From Nostoc spongiaeforme FACHB-130 (GTDB lineage: Bacteria; Cyanobacteriota; Cyanobacteriia; Cyanobacteriales; Nostocaceae): DNA of 64,000 bases. The stretch covers positions 1-64,000 of the forward strand of contig NZ_JACJTB010000019.1 of NCBI RefSeq assembly GCF_014698475.1, in the 5' to 3' direction. Below the pieces are notes generated by a model that had not been told where the DNA came from, did not search any database, and saw only the letters and a program-made list of their open reading frames with translations. The position numbers and the translations under genes are program-made. This document shows positions 42,460-52,080 of the stretch, piece by piece; position 1 is the stretch's first letter; every line of letters begins with the position of its first letter.

Positions 42460-43761
42460 CTAAAACCGCACAGGTAAAGCATCAAATCCCTTAAAAACTA
42501 AGGTACTACGACGGGGAAGGGCGGGTCTTGTCGAATCAAACTGAAGATTTGGGAACCGTTTCAGCAAAGTAGAGAAGCAAATATTTAATTCCATCCGAGC
42601 CAAAACTGCACCTAGACAGAAATGGATACCAGGCCCAAACCCTAAATGTTCATTAGGCGATCGCTCAATATCAAAATTGTCTGCTAGAGTAAATTTTGCT
42701 GGGTCGTGATTAGCTGCTCCTAATCCCAAAGCAATCACACTACCTGCGGGGATTTTTTGACCACCAATTTCTATATCTTCTTTGGCAATGCGAAATACAA
42801 AGGACACCGAACTGTCATAGCGGATGATTTCTTCAATCGCTGATGACATGAGGGTGGGATTATCCTTGAGTTTCTGTAGCTGTTGGGGATGATTGAGCAA
42901 AGCTGATACCCCATTGGGGATTAAATCAGTAGTAGTTGAACGGCCAGCATTGAGAATGAGAATGCACAGAGAAGGTAATTCTGCAAAATCCAGGTTTTGC
43001 TCTGTGTAAGCCATTGTCAGCAAGCTAATCATATCTGTTCCTGGTTTTTGACGGCGTTCAGCTACGAGTTGGTTAATGAAAGCCGTGAATTGAGCAGCAC
43101 TAGTATCAGCTTTCCGTGCCAATTCTTCTATATTGTTACCAGATGGAGCGCCCCAGAAAGAACTGGTATCCGTTGCCCACTGAATTAGATTAGGGCGATC
43201 GCTTTCTGGTACACCAAAAATCTTGGCGATAATTAAGCTAGGTAAGGGTACAGATAGGTCAGAGACAATATCCATATAACCCTGATGTTGCACTTGATCT
43301 AATAAGGTATCAGTCGTTTTTTGAATAATGCCCCGCCAGCTTTCTAAAGCACGGGTGGTAAAGCCTTGATTCGCTAGTTTTCGCATCCGCGAGTGATCAG
43401 GCGGATCTTTTTCGATCATCGAGTTACCCGTCAGTTGCAAAAAGTTTTGAATCAAACTGACATCTAGATTGCCCAATTGCTGAATAAACAAAGTCCGTCG
43501 GTTAGCACTAAGCCGCTCATCTCGCAAGGCAGTTTCTACATCTTGATACCGAGTTAAAATCCAGTAGCCCAAAGATGCTTCATAGTGAACTGGATCTTCT
43601 TCGCGGATACGTTTGTACAATGGATAGGGATTAGCAATTATTTCTGGTGCAAATAAGTCATAAGTTAGGGATTGATTGCGTTTTGCTAAACCACTTTGGT
43701 TATCTTCTGCATTCAATCCTAAACGCTCTGGGGGAATTAATGGGGTAATAGGTGGATGCAT
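42460..43761 (-). CDS. cytochrome P450
   Basis: A 433-residue soluble bacterial P450. The heme-Cys loop is FGPGIHFCLG with Cys382, the ExxR motif is EEIIRYD, and the I-helix reads LNAGRSTTTDLI, where an Arg sits in place of the usual acidic or His residue before the Thr. HxxxR appears as DHSRMRKLANQGF. The substrate is unknown. It is the first chromosomal gene right of the integrative element. Electron-transfer partners are not adjacent. Confidence 0.88.
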   Translation of the reverse strand: MHPPITPLIPPERLGLNAEDNQSGLAKRNQSLTYDLFAPEIIANPYPLYKRIREEDPVHYEASLGYWILTRYQDVETALRDERLSANRRTLFIQQLGNLDVSLIQNFLQLTGNSMIEKDPPDHSRMRKLANQGFTTRALESWRGIIQKTTDTLLDQVQHQGYMDIVSDLSVPLPSLIIAKIFGVPESDRPNLIQWATDTSSFWGAPSGNNIEELARKADTSAAQFTAFINQLVAERRQKPGTDMISLLTMAYTEQNLDFAELPSLCILILNAGRSTTTDLIPNGVSALLNHPQQLQKLKDNPTLMSSAIEEIIRYDSSVSFVFRIAKEDIEIGGQKIPAGSVIALGLGAANHDPAKFTLADNFDIERSPNEHLGFGPGIHFCLGAVLARMELNICFSTLLKRFPNLQFDSTRPALPRRSTLVFKGFDALPVRF

Positions 43762-44476
43762 AATTAGTAGGAGATTACGATGTTTGCGGAGTAGGATTTA
43801 TTTAGGCATTTTGAAGTTTTTCCACCCACAAAAGTCTTTGCAACTAAACTATGAATAGTTTGCTCCTGATTTAGAGTTGGCGATCCCCCCACTGTAAAAG
43901 ATTAATAAATAATTTACCTCTGTCGAGCAAAAGATATACGTGCTATACAATTTCTACTTATGGAATGATGTACAGTGTATTTTTATTTGTCGCTGTGCCA
44001 AATTAATTAATATCGCATTACCTAGAGATCGGGAAGATGTAGCAGTCATATTTGGGATATGAAAAAAAGAAGCTGGAGAGACGAGGGAGACAGGGGAGAG
44101 AGATGTTTATAAATTATTTAACGCAATGTACAACTTATTTTTGAAACCCCTCTCCAAACCTCTCCCCGAAACGGAGAGAGGCTTTGAGTCTTGCTCCCTT
44201 TCCCTCGTAGGGGAGCCAGTGCGTTGCAGGGGTTCGTTGTAGCAACTGGTGTAAGGGATTGGGGGTTAGGTTTGAAAGAAAGTTGCACACGGCGTTATTT
44301 AGGATTGCTGTAGAAGTCGAAAATTTTCATATTGAAGCTATTCCCACCTAGAATGAAAATTCTCAGGTGTGATATGCGCTCAACATTTTAATCCCTGAGA
44401 GATATCCCCTGGTGGCGCTGATTTCTGCACAATAGGTCAGTAATCAAACTGGATTTTTCTAGCCGTCATCAGCATA
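43762..44476. other. intergenic region with repeats
   Basis: No gene seen. At 44084-44103 is GAGACGAGGGAGACAGGGGA, a variant of a purine repeat also at 4965, 46810 and 58168. At 44145-44285 is a fold-back repeat (CTCTCCCCGAAACGGAGAGAG) with GGTGTAAGGGATTGGG. The stretch before ATG 44477 has no clear promoter. Confidence 0.45.
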
Positions 44477-46756
44477 ATGCCATCCACAAATAAACGTCCT
44501 TTTCGTTGGTTGTTGCAACAGTTTCAACTCAAGCCAGGAAAACCCGCTATTTTCTCTGGTGTTCGGAGTCTGTTGATTTTGGGTGTTCCTATTGGGTTAG
44601 GAATTGTGACAGGGAATGCGGCTGCAAGTGCAGTTGCGACTATGGCGGCTTGGTTTGTGGGGATGGTAAATGTTGATGGTACTTACCGCCAGCAATTAAG
44701 GGCGATGATTGCTGCTACTGTTGCAGTGACGTTAGTATTTGTGATTGCTAGTCTGGTTAGCAGTCATCTTTGGTTGGCTATCCCGGCGACGTTTGTTGTG
44801 ATATTTATCGCAGGTTTAGCGGGTTTGTATGGCAATGTCGCCGCATCTGTTAGCTTGGTGACTTCCATTATGTTTGTAATTGCCTTGGCTAAATTTGCGA
44901 CATTTACCAATTTTCCGACTCTAATTTTACATTGTCTGCTATGTCTAGCTGGGGGAACATGGACAATTTTACTGTCTTTGGGCTTTTGGGCGGTACAACC
45001 TCATGATCTTGTCAGGCAAGCTGTGGCTAACTGTTATCTCTCGTTGAGTCAATTTGTGGACTTAGTAAAAGAGAGAGTCTTTGATTACCAAGATACTCAG
45101 GCGTGGACAGAACGATTTTTGCCAGCGCAGGATGCTGTAATTCAGAATTTAACTGCGGCGCGGAGTTTGTGGACAGCAAGATGGACTGTGCAGAAAGGCG
45201 CTAATCAGCAGGAAAATAATTTATTGGTGTTGATTGAAGATGTCAATCAAATTCTCAATGGGATTGTGGCATTAAATGAACTTTTAGCGATCGCATCTGC
45301 ACATCAATTATTTTCTCACTTACAGACCGAGATTCAACAAGCGATCGCACAATTGGTAATTGCTCTAGAAATGTTATCAAAAGCGATCGCTAAAGGCAAA
45401 AACTCAGTTCATTTAGGCGATTTACATCGTACAGTTGAAGCACTACAACACCAATGGCAAGTTCTCCGTTCTCAGATTCTCACTACAACTAATCCCCAAA
45501 CAGAGGACTATGGCGATTTAGTTCATCTGCGGCAAATTACCAGCAGTTTGATGAATCTTGCCCAGCAAATACAAACTGATGCCGAGATTGTGGCAGATTA
45601 CAACCAAGGAAAACAGCGTCTGATTCCACAAGCAGATATTTCTACGCTGCCTGAGTCAAATTCTGGTGTAATTATTGATACGTTGCGAAATAACTTCACC
45701 TTTGATTCCTTAACCTTTCGCCATGCCTTACGTTTAGCACTAATTACCACATTTGCCGAATTTCTCGCCGCAATTTTGCAACTACCCAGAGGTTACTGGA
45801 TTACTTTAACGGCTTTAGTGGCACTTAAACCCAACTTTGGCGGCACTTCTGAAACAACGGTGCAGAGAGTCCTGGGTACGATTTTAGGCGGAATGATGGG
45901 GATTGGGCTGATTTTATTAGTGCAGAACCAAAATGCGATCGCATTTTGTTTACTGCTGTTGGTATTTATGGCTATGTCGGTGCGACCTTTAAGCTACAGC
46001 CTATTTACCATCTTGCTGACTCCTGCCATTATCTTATTACTTAATTTAATTAGTGCAGGTGGCTGGCAAGTAGGAGTTGAGCGAATTATAGATAGCATAT
46101 TTGGCGGTGTTTTAGCCTTAGCTGGCAGCTATTTACTATTTCCCAGTTGGGAACGGCAAAAACTTCCTACACAATTAGAAAAGACGATTCGCGCTAATCT
46201 AGCCTACTTTCAGCAAGTTATTGCTAACTATCTTGATTCAGAACAAAATGTATTGACTTCTATTAATAACTTACGCCATCAAGCAGCATTAGAAAATGCC
46301 AACGCCACCGCCGCAGCCCAAAGATTATTTAGTGAACCTCGTCACGTCCAAGGTGAAATTGAACCTGTCATGACTTTGATTTTATACATTCGTGGCTTTT
46401 TCAGTTCAGTGACAACCTTAGCCGAACATCTGCGCGAATTTAGCGGGCAGTATCAATTTACAGAACTCCCACAAATTACAGATACTATTGTGCAGATTTT
46501 AGAAAACCTAGCAGATAGTCTCCAACAAAAAAAGCAACCCCAGCCATTACCGCCATTAGATAATTATCTCGAAGTTATTCACAATCAAATTGAGCAGTTA
46601 CATACTGCTCGTTTATCAGAAATTCCTAGACATTCTCACACTTTAACTCCTACATTACAAGCAGTGCGAGAACAAACTACTTTATCTACAGAACTAGAAC
46701 GCATTATTAATGAAATTAAAGTAATTCACTGTGTAATTGCTCGTTGGCAAAGTTGA
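44477..46756 (+). CDS. FUSC-family membrane protein (YccS/AaeB-like exporter)
   Basis: A 759-residue protein with two hydrophobic bundles of about six helices each (about 25-170 and 410-560), separated and followed by cytoplasmic helical regions. The FUSC signature appears in the second bundle: LPRGYWITLTALVALKPNFG, then TVQRVLGTILGGMMGIGL. Family members export aromatic acids and similar compounds. It is a single gene, divergent from the P450. Confidence 0.85.
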   Translation: MPSTNKRPFRWLLQQFQLKPGKPAIFSGVRSLLILGVPIGLGIVTGNAAASAVATMAAWFVGMVNVDGTYRQQLRAMIAATVAVTLVFVIASLVSSHLWLAIPATFVVIFIAGLAGLYGNVAASVSLVTSIMFVIALAKFATFTNFPTLILHCLLCLAGGTWTILLSLGFWAVQPHDLVRQAVANCYLSLSQFVDLVKERVFDYQDTQAWTERFLPAQDAVIQNLTAARSLWTARWTVQKGANQQENNLLVLIEDVNQILNGIVALNELLAIASAHQLFSHLQTEIQQAIAQLVIALEMLSKAIAKGKNSVHLGDLHRTVEALQHQWQVLRSQILTTTNPQTEDYGDLVHLRQITSSLMNLAQQIQTDAEIVADYNQGKQRLIPQADISTLPESNSGVIIDTLRNNFTFDSLTFRHALRLALITTFAEFLAAILQLPRGYWITLTALVALKPNFGGTSETTVQRVLGTILGGMMGIGLILLVQNQNAIAFCLLLLVFMAMSVRPLSYSLFTILLTPAIILLLNLISAGGWQVGVERIIDSIFGGVLALAGSYLLFPSWERQKLPTQLEKTIRANLAYFQQVIANYLDSEQNVLTSINNLRHQAALENANATAAAQRLFSEPRHVQGEIEPVMTLILYIRGFFSSVTTLAEHLREFSGQYQFTELPQITDTIVQILENLADSLQQKKQPQPLPPLDNYLEVIHNQIEQLHTARLSEIPRHSHTLTPTLQAVREQTTLSTELERIINEIKVIHCVIARWQS

Positions 46757-46903
46757 ATATAGTTCACAATTTATTGCTGATATAGCAGTCCTATTTAATA
46801 TCTGAATATGAGAGACAAGGTAGACAAGGAGGACAAGGGAGATAAGGGCTATGTGTACACACCAATATTTGTGTAGTGCATCTTTAGTATTCCATAAAAA
46901 GTA

Positions 46904-46925
46904 GAGACGTTGCGTGCAACGTCTC
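46904..46925 (-). terminator. terminator of the peptidoglycan-binding protein gene
   Basis: A perfect 10-base inverted repeat, GAGACGTTGC and GCAACGTCTC, 33 bases past the stop at 46958. On the minus strand it is followed by TACTTTTTATGG. The same palindrome is a common repeat in Nostocales. Confidence 0.65.
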
Positions 46926-46957
46926 GATAAATTTGGCTGAAACGAATTATTAGCTAA

Positions 46958-47365
46958 TTATTGCAGTGCTGCTAAAGTTCTACTACCAATAATGCCATCT
47001 GCTCTTAATTTCTTAGATTTTTGAAATTTAATTACTGCTGCGCGTGTATTTTTGTCAAATACACCGTTAACATCGGCTGTATAGAAACCCTGTTGTTTTA
47101 ACAAATTCTGCACATTTTTCACAGCCTCTCCTCTGCTACCAATGATCAGGATATTACTACGCTGGGCTACATTAGTTGGTTTATGTTTAGCATTAGCTTT
47201 TTGGACTGGAGTAGCTTTTTTCGCAGTGTTATTTGGTTGGGTATGAGGCTGTGTTACATGAGTTGTGGTGGTGGGATTTGTGGTTTTCTCTTTAGTGACA
47301 GAATATGCAGGTAAAGTAGTAGCTAAAGCTATAGCTGGGACTAACGCAATTACTTTCCAATTCAT
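46958..47365 (-). CDS. exported peptidoglycan-binding domain protein
   Basis: A 135-residue protein. A signal peptide (about 1-22, ending PAYS) and a Thr/Lys-rich linker are followed by one PG_binding_1 domain (about 70-135: LIIGSRGEAVKNVQNLLKQQ, then GVFDKNTRAAVIKFQ and GIIGSRTLAAL). It should sit in the periplasm, bound to peptidoglycan. No catalytic domain is attached. Confidence 0.88.
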   Translation of the reverse strand: MNWKVIALVPAIALATTLPAYSVTKEKTTNPTTTTHVTQPHTQPNNTAKKATPVQKANAKHKPTNVAQRSNILIIGSRGEAVKNVQNLLKQQGFYTADVNGVFDKNTRAAVIKFQKSKKLRADGIIGSRTLAALQ

Positions 47366-47883
47366 AGTTTTTTCCTACTTAATGATGAAGCATTTAGCAA
47401 TTTTGATTTGCAGAGTAAATTAAATCAGTTGCAAGACCTAATTAAACTCTTATTAGTAACTGGAATATCTTTCCAGAGCTTTAGCATCACATATCTGATT
47501 GACAAAATTATTGCAAAATTATGACAAAACCATGAACTGTATATTAATGATTGTGTCGCACAAATTCAGGCTGGAGATGGTTAAAAGTTTATTTGAAATT
47601 TTCTCACAATTAGTAATATTCTATGAAGCTGCATTCTCAGATCAGAGGTGAGAAAAGCTGAAAACCCTCTCTGCCTACCTTACCCCCTGCTACCTGCGGC
47701 CTCATTGTGCCTTATTATATGTTTATAATCGTAGATAAGCTAATTGTATACAACGTCTCTACAAAACTGATCACTAGCTTCTAGTACAGGTCGATGGAAA
47801 TAAACAGACCACACTTCGACCATGCTCAGTAATCATCTGGAATTGCTAAAAAGCTTGTGGTATCACTATTCTTGTCTTTCTTA
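47366..47883. other. intergenic region, no gene seen
   Basis: AT-rich DNA. At about 47796-47870 is a sequence related to one at 58205-58310 (AATAAAC, then CTCAGT, then GAATTGCTAAAAAGCTTGTG and similar), another interspersed repeat. Confidence 0.45.
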
Positions 47884-48026
47884 GGACTTACGCAGACTCT
47901 ACGATTTCTTGGCGTTCTACCCTGCGGGAAGCCGCTTGCGCGTCTAATGCGACTTGGCGGTACCCTGCGGGAAGCCGCTTCGCGTCTACGATAAATTAAG
48001 CTTTTTGAGAATTTTTGCGTAAGTCC
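47884..48026. repeat. MITE-like repeat with GGACTTACGCA ends
   Basis: Perfect 11-base inverted ends, GGACTTACGCA and TGCGTAAGTCC, the same as those of the insertion at 31799-31887. The 120-base interior is unrelated and contains two copies of TACCCTGCGGGAAGCCGCTT. Confidence 0.65.
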
Positions 48027-48221
48027 TGTTTCTTTTGCCTTTTTCCTTTTGCCTTATTGTACTAGCCTCTAGTCCCTCCTTCATACTTGACTATGAAATT
48101 TGTCTCATAGAGGCTGCCTTCTGCTATAGTTACAATTTTTATCGGTTAATATGGCGATCGCATATTCAAAAATCCCAAAACTGCCCGATTATGTTGTGTG
48201 GGTGTATCTTAACTCTTAATT

Positions 48222-48656
48222 ATGCTGAGTAGTGTTGACCGATTATTATTTGTGCGCCGAGTCCCGATTTTTAAAGAATTGCGGGATGATTTTATTGTGC
48301 GGCTAACTTCAGTAATGCACGAATTGTCATTTCCGGCAAATTATACAATTTTTAGACAGGGTGAAGAAGGGCGATCGCTCTATATAGTGGTATCAGGTAG
48401 AGTTAAAGTCCACATTGGTAATAAATTTCTCGCAGAAGTAGAGCAGGGAAAATACTTTGGTGAGATGGCAGTATTTGATACACAGCCTCGTTCTGCCACT
48501 GCTACCACCATCGAACCTTGTGAATGCTTAGAACTCACACAAGAACAACTTTATGACGCAATCGAAGAAACTCCCGAAATTGCCGTCAACATCATTCGTG
48601 AGTTATCACGGCTCATCCGCAGATTGAATGAGAGTGTTGAAGTAACTCATTCATAG
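48222..48656 (+). CDS. cyclic nucleotide-binding domain protein without DNA-binding domain
   Basis: A 144-residue single CNB domain. The phosphate-binding cassette reads YFGEMAVFDTQPRSAT, with Glu and Arg placed for cAMP or cGMP. No CRP-type HTH follows; the chain ends in a helix (LSRLIRRLNESVEV). It could regulate a partner protein. The photolyase-like pair follows after 39 bases on the same strand, so light or repair control by cyclic nucleotide is possible but unproven. Confidence 0.82.
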   Translation: MLSSVDRLLFVRRVPIFKELRDDFIVRLTSVMHELSFPANYTIFRQGEEGRSLYIVVSGRVKVHIGNKFLAEVEQGKYFGEMAVFDTQPRSATATTIEPCECLELTQEQLYDAIEETPEIAVNIIRELSRLIRRLNESVEVTHS

Positions 48657-48695
48657 TCTTATAAAATTGGGATTAATACACTTGAATTATTATTC

Positions 48696-49538
48696 ATGCT
48701 ACGTAAATTTACTAGTCGGGATGAATTGATAACGTATCTGCACGAACAATTTCCCCAAGCCGCAGAACGTGACAACCATATTAGTAATACTATTGGCGGA
48801 CGCAAAGCAGCCCAAAAAGCATTACAAAAAGTAGACCCAGCCACTTACAGTAAAACCCGTAACTTTTTTACAGGCGCAGTCACAAAACTTTCACCATATA
48901 TTCGCTATGGGGTTTTAAGTCTAGCCGAAATCCGCGAATATGTACTGGATAACGTCAAACAGCCAGAAGATGCCACTAAACTAATTAACGAATTAGGCTG
49001 GCGTGATTATTGGCAGCGATTGTATGTCAAGCTAGGTGATGGCATCTGGCAAGACCAAGAAGAATATAAAACAGGTTACACAGTCTCAGAATACGCCCCA
49101 GAACTACCCCAAGATATTCAAGCAGGTAGCACAGGGCGAGTTTGTATCGACAGTTTCAGTCAAGAATTGCGAGAAACTGGCTACTTACACAACCACGGGC
49201 GGATGTGGTTAGCTGCTTACATCATTCATTGGCGGCGTATCCGTTGGCAAGCCGGGGCTAAATGGTTTTTACAACATCTTTTAGATGGTGATCCTGCCAG
49301 TAATAATATGTCTTGGCAATGGGTAGCCAGCACATTTAGCCATAAACCATATTTTTTCAACCGCGAGAATTTAGAACGCTATACCAAAGGTGTCTATTGT
49401 CAGAAATGCCCACTATACGGACATTGTGATTTTGAAGGTAGCTACGAAGAATTAGAACAGCGTTTGTTTCCCAAAGGGGAATTTACTAAAAAGCCAAATA
49501 GTCAAAGTTGGCAGCGTGGCAAGAAAGGGAAAAAATGA
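48696..49538 (+). CDS. FAD-binding half of a photolyase/cryptochrome-like protein
   Basis: A 280-residue protein equal to the C-terminal FAD domain of photolyases, without the N-terminal Rossmann domain. Visible are NELGWRDYWQ, TGYLHNHGRMWLAAY, LLDGDPASNNMSWQWVAS and KPYFFN. Four cysteines (150, 235, 238, 244) are placed like the 4Fe-4S ligands of FeS-type bacterial photolyases (Cys, then about 85 residues on, CxxC and one more Cys). The missing half appears as the next gene, overlapping by 4 bases. Substrate could be DNA lesions or a photosensory role. Confidence 0.82.
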   Translation: MLRKFTSRDELITYLHEQFPQAAERDNHISNTIGGRKAAQKALQKVDPATYSKTRNFFTGAVTKLSPYIRYGVLSLAEIREYVLDNVKQPEDATKLINELGWRDYWQRLYVKLGDGIWQDQEEYKTGYTVSEYAPELPQDIQAGSTGRVCIDSFSQELRETGYLHNHGRMWLAAYIIHWRRIRWQAGAKWFLQHLLDGDPASNNMSWQWVASTFSHKPYFFNRENLERYTKGVYCQKCPLYGHCDFEGSYEELEQRLFPKGEFTKKPNSQSWQRGKKGKK

Positions 49539-49951
49539 CTCAACCAATTATCTGGATACACGGCGACTGTCTCAGTCCATCCAACCCCACACTTCAAGAA
49601 TACCCCGATGCCCCGGCGATTTGGGTGTGGGACGATGCTTTAATTGAAGAATGGCAATTAAGCCTGAAACGCATCGCCTTTATTTATGAATGCTTGCTAG
49701 AATTGCCCGTAGAAATTCGCCGCGGCAATGTTGCCCAAGAAATTTTAGCCTTTGCCAAAGAACACAATGCTAATTTGGTGGTGACAGCCGAAAGTCCTAG
49801 TCCGAGATTTGATGATATCTGCGATGACATAGAACGTTCTGTGAAATTGGAAGTATTAGCCGTGGAACCATTTTTTGAATATGACGGCTATATCGATTTA
49901 AAGCGTTTTTCCCGCTATTGGAAGGTCGCGGAAAAGTATGTTTTTGAATGA
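49535..49951 (+). CDS. photolyase N-terminal-like Rossmann protein, separate chain
   Basis: A 138-residue protein starting MTQPIIWIHGDCLSPSNPTL, with DAPAIWVWDDALIEEWQLSL, RIAFIYECLLELPVEIRRGN and LAFAKEHNANLVVTAESPSP. The strand-helix order and the IRRGN segment match the antenna-binding alpha/beta domain of photolyases. Its ATG overlaps the stop of the FAD-domain gene (ATGA), so both are made together. The order (FAD half first) is reversed relative to normal photolyase. Confidence 0.72.
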   Translation: MTQPIIWIHGDCLSPSNPTLQEYPDAPAIWVWDDALIEEWQLSLKRIAFIYECLLELPVEIRRGNVAQEILAFAKEHNANLVVTAESPSPRFDDICDDIERSVKLEVLAVEPFFEYDGYIDLKRFSRYWKVAEKYVFE

Positions 49952-49994
49952 TGAAAGTCTTTTCACCCTACTCCCCACTCCCTACTCCCAACCG

Positions 49995-50639
49995 CTAAGG
50001 AGATAACCGCTCAATTTTCCAATTGCCATCATCTAAAAGAGTATAAAGCAAGCGATCGTGTAGTCGGCTAGGACGACCTTGCCAAAACTCAATTTCAGAA
50101 GGAATGACTCTTAAACCTCCCCAATGAGGCGGACGGGGAACTTCTTGATTTTCATATTTACTCTGAAACAGTTCCATTCGCTTTTCTAGCAGTTCTCGGC
50201 TTTCGATAACTTCGCTTTGATGAGAAACCCAAGCACCTAAACGACTATTAGGCGGACGACTTTCAAAATACTTGTCTGACTCTGCTTCGGACACTTTTTC
50301 TACATGACCACAAATTCGTACTTGGCGTTCTAATTCTGCCCACCAAAAAACCAAAGCTGCTTGAGGATTTTCTGCGAGTTCTTGTCCTTTGTGACTGTCG
50401 TAATTAGTAAAAAAAACAAAACCTCGTTCATCAAAATCTTTGAGTAACACCATTCTCGCCGCAGGTTTAGCATCGGGTGTGGCAGTAGCTAAAGTCATCG
50501 CATTAGGTTCTGGTAATTGCGCTGCTAGTGCCTGCTCAAACCATTTTTTAAATTGTATAAATGGATTAGGGTCAACTTCAGTTTCAGTTAAGTCTTGTAA
50601 TGTGTAGTCTTTGCGGAGATCAGCTATGGTGGTGTTCAT
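49995..50639 (-). CDS. pdxH: pyridoxamine 5'-phosphate oxidase
   Basis: A 214-residue FMN enzyme making pyridoxal phosphate. FMN and substrate contacts are seen: [24 protein letters not shown] (about 62-85), [31 protein letters not shown], and the C-terminal [16 protein letters not shown] ending in ERLSP. It is full length. It is convergent with the photolyase-like pair. Confidence 0.93.
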   Translation of the reverse strand: MNTTIADLRKDYTLQDLTETEVDPNPFIQFKKWFEQALAAQLPEPNAMTLATATPDAKPAARMVLLKDFDERGFVFFTNYDSHKGQELAENPQAALVFWWAELERQVRICGHVEKVSEAESDKYFESRPPNSRLGAWVSHQSEVIESRELLEKRMELFQSKYENQEVPRPPHWGGLRVIPSEIEFWQGRPSRLHDRLLYTLLDDGNWKIERLSP

Positions 50640-50765
50640 CGTTATGTATTTCCTCTATAACAGATACACTTATACAGGGCTTAGTTAAAAATATCTATAA
50701 ATCATGGCTGGTATCAATGCCAGTTGCCCAAATTTATTCCAGAACCTTCTCAAGCATCAAATCCA

Positions 50766-51860
50766 ATGCGCCGTTCAGCCTCTCTGCAAACTCTGTTATT
50801 CTACGGTTTGAGCGGCCCGATTATCGCTCTCAATGTTGGGCTGCTATCAATACTTTTCAACTATTTTAAGCATCCCATCACGATTGTGAGTGTTGCAGCG
50901 ATTCTAGCTTTTTTACTGAATTACCCAGTGAAGTTTTTTGAACGCGCCCGCATCACACGTACACAGGCAGTCATTATAGTTTTGTTGCTGACATTGACTT
51001 TGTTGGTGATTTTGGGTGTTACTCTAGTCCCAATAGTAATTGACCAAACAATTCAACTGTTAAATAAAATTCCTGATTGGTTAACTGCTAGTCAAACCAA
51101 CCTAGAACAACTAGAAGCATTTGCCCAAAAGCGCCGTTTGCCTTTAGATTTGCGAGTACTGAGTAATCAAATCAATGCCAGTATACAAAACATAGTCCAG
51201 CAGTTGGCATCTGGGGCTGTGGGTGTGGCTGGGACTTTGCTATCAGGCTTATTAAATATTGTACTGGTGGTTGTACTGGCATTTTATATGCTTTTGTATG
51301 GCGATCGCGTCTGGTACGGTTTAATCAATCTTTTGCCATCTGACATTGGCGTACCTTTGACGGTATCTCTACAACTAAATTTTCAAAGATTTTTCTTGAG
51401 TCAATTGTTACTTGGCTTATTCATGATAGTGACTCTCACCCCCATTTTTATTGTGATGAAAGCGCCTTTTGCCTTATTATTTGCCATAGTTATCGGCATA
51501 TCAGAATTGATTCCCTTTATTGGCGCAACTTTGGGAATTAGTTTAGTCACAATTTTAGTGATGCTGCAAAACGGCTGGTTAGGAGTGCAAGTTGCGATCG
51601 CCGCAATTATTATGCAACAAATTAAAGATAATCTCTTAGCACCCAAATTGCTTGGTGACTTTATTGGCCTCAACCCCATTTGGATTTTTGTTTCTATTTT
51701 GATTGGATTTGAAATTGCTGGATTGTTAGGTACACTGGTGGCTGTTCCCATCGCTGGCACCATTAAAGGCACCTTTGATGCCATCAAAACTAACAAAGGA
51801 GGTAATTTCGTCTCAACTTTCACCATCCCCCACGACCCACCAGAAGACCGGATAAATTAG
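50766..51860 (+). CDS. AI-2E family transporter (TqsA/YdiK-like permease)
   Basis: A 364-residue membrane protein with about seven or eight transmembrane segments and the family's GISELIPFIGATLGI motif near 255-269, then LLAPKLLGDFIGLNPIWIF. The family includes the putative AI-2 exporter TqsA and Na+/H+ antiporter-like members; substrate is not predictable. ATG 50766 is preferred to the in-frame TTG at 50724. Confidence 0.85.
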   Translation: MRRSASLQTLLFYGLSGPIIALNVGLLSILFNYFKHPITIVSVAAILAFLLNYPVKFFERARITRTQAVIIVLLLTLTLLVILGVTLVPIVIDQTIQLLNKIPDWLTASQTNLEQLEAFAQKRRLPLDLRVLSNQINASIQNIVQQLASGAVGVAGTLLSGLLNIVLVVVLAFYMLLYGDRVWYGLINLLPSDIGVPLTVSLQLNFQRFFLSQLLLGLFMIVTLTPIFIVMKAPFALLFAIVIGISELIPFIGATLGISLVTILVMLQNGWLGVQVAIAAIIMQQIKDNLLAPKLLGDFIGLNPIWIFVSILIGFEIAGLLGTLVAVPIAGTIKGTFDAIKTNKGGNFVSTFTIPHDPPEDRIN

Positions 51861-51900
51861 GGAGTGGGGAGTGGGGAGTAGGGAGTAGGGGCAGAGGAAG
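51861..51900. repeat. heptamer tandem repeat GGGAGTG/GGGAGTA
   Basis: Five or so units of GGGAGTG or GGGAGTA directly after the transporter stop codon, of the short tandem repeat type. A companion (ACTCCCCACTCCCTACTCCC) lies at 49971-49990. Confidence 0.7.
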
Positions 51901-52080
51901 AATTTTTTACTCAGCACTCAGCACTCAAAACTCAGCACTATTAAGTTATCTTGCTGAAACACCAGTATAAAAACCTAATGATATATTAGTTTGTCCATAA
52001 ATAATTAAATTAACTAGAGTATCTTGCTGGGATTTGTTTCACCGACCTCAAATCACAACTTTCATAATTCGGAAATCAGA

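Noticed and set aside
48035-48232. 65-residue plus-strand frame before the cyclic nucleotide-binding gene
   Set aside because: Repeat-derived composition, no ribosome site and no recognisable domain.
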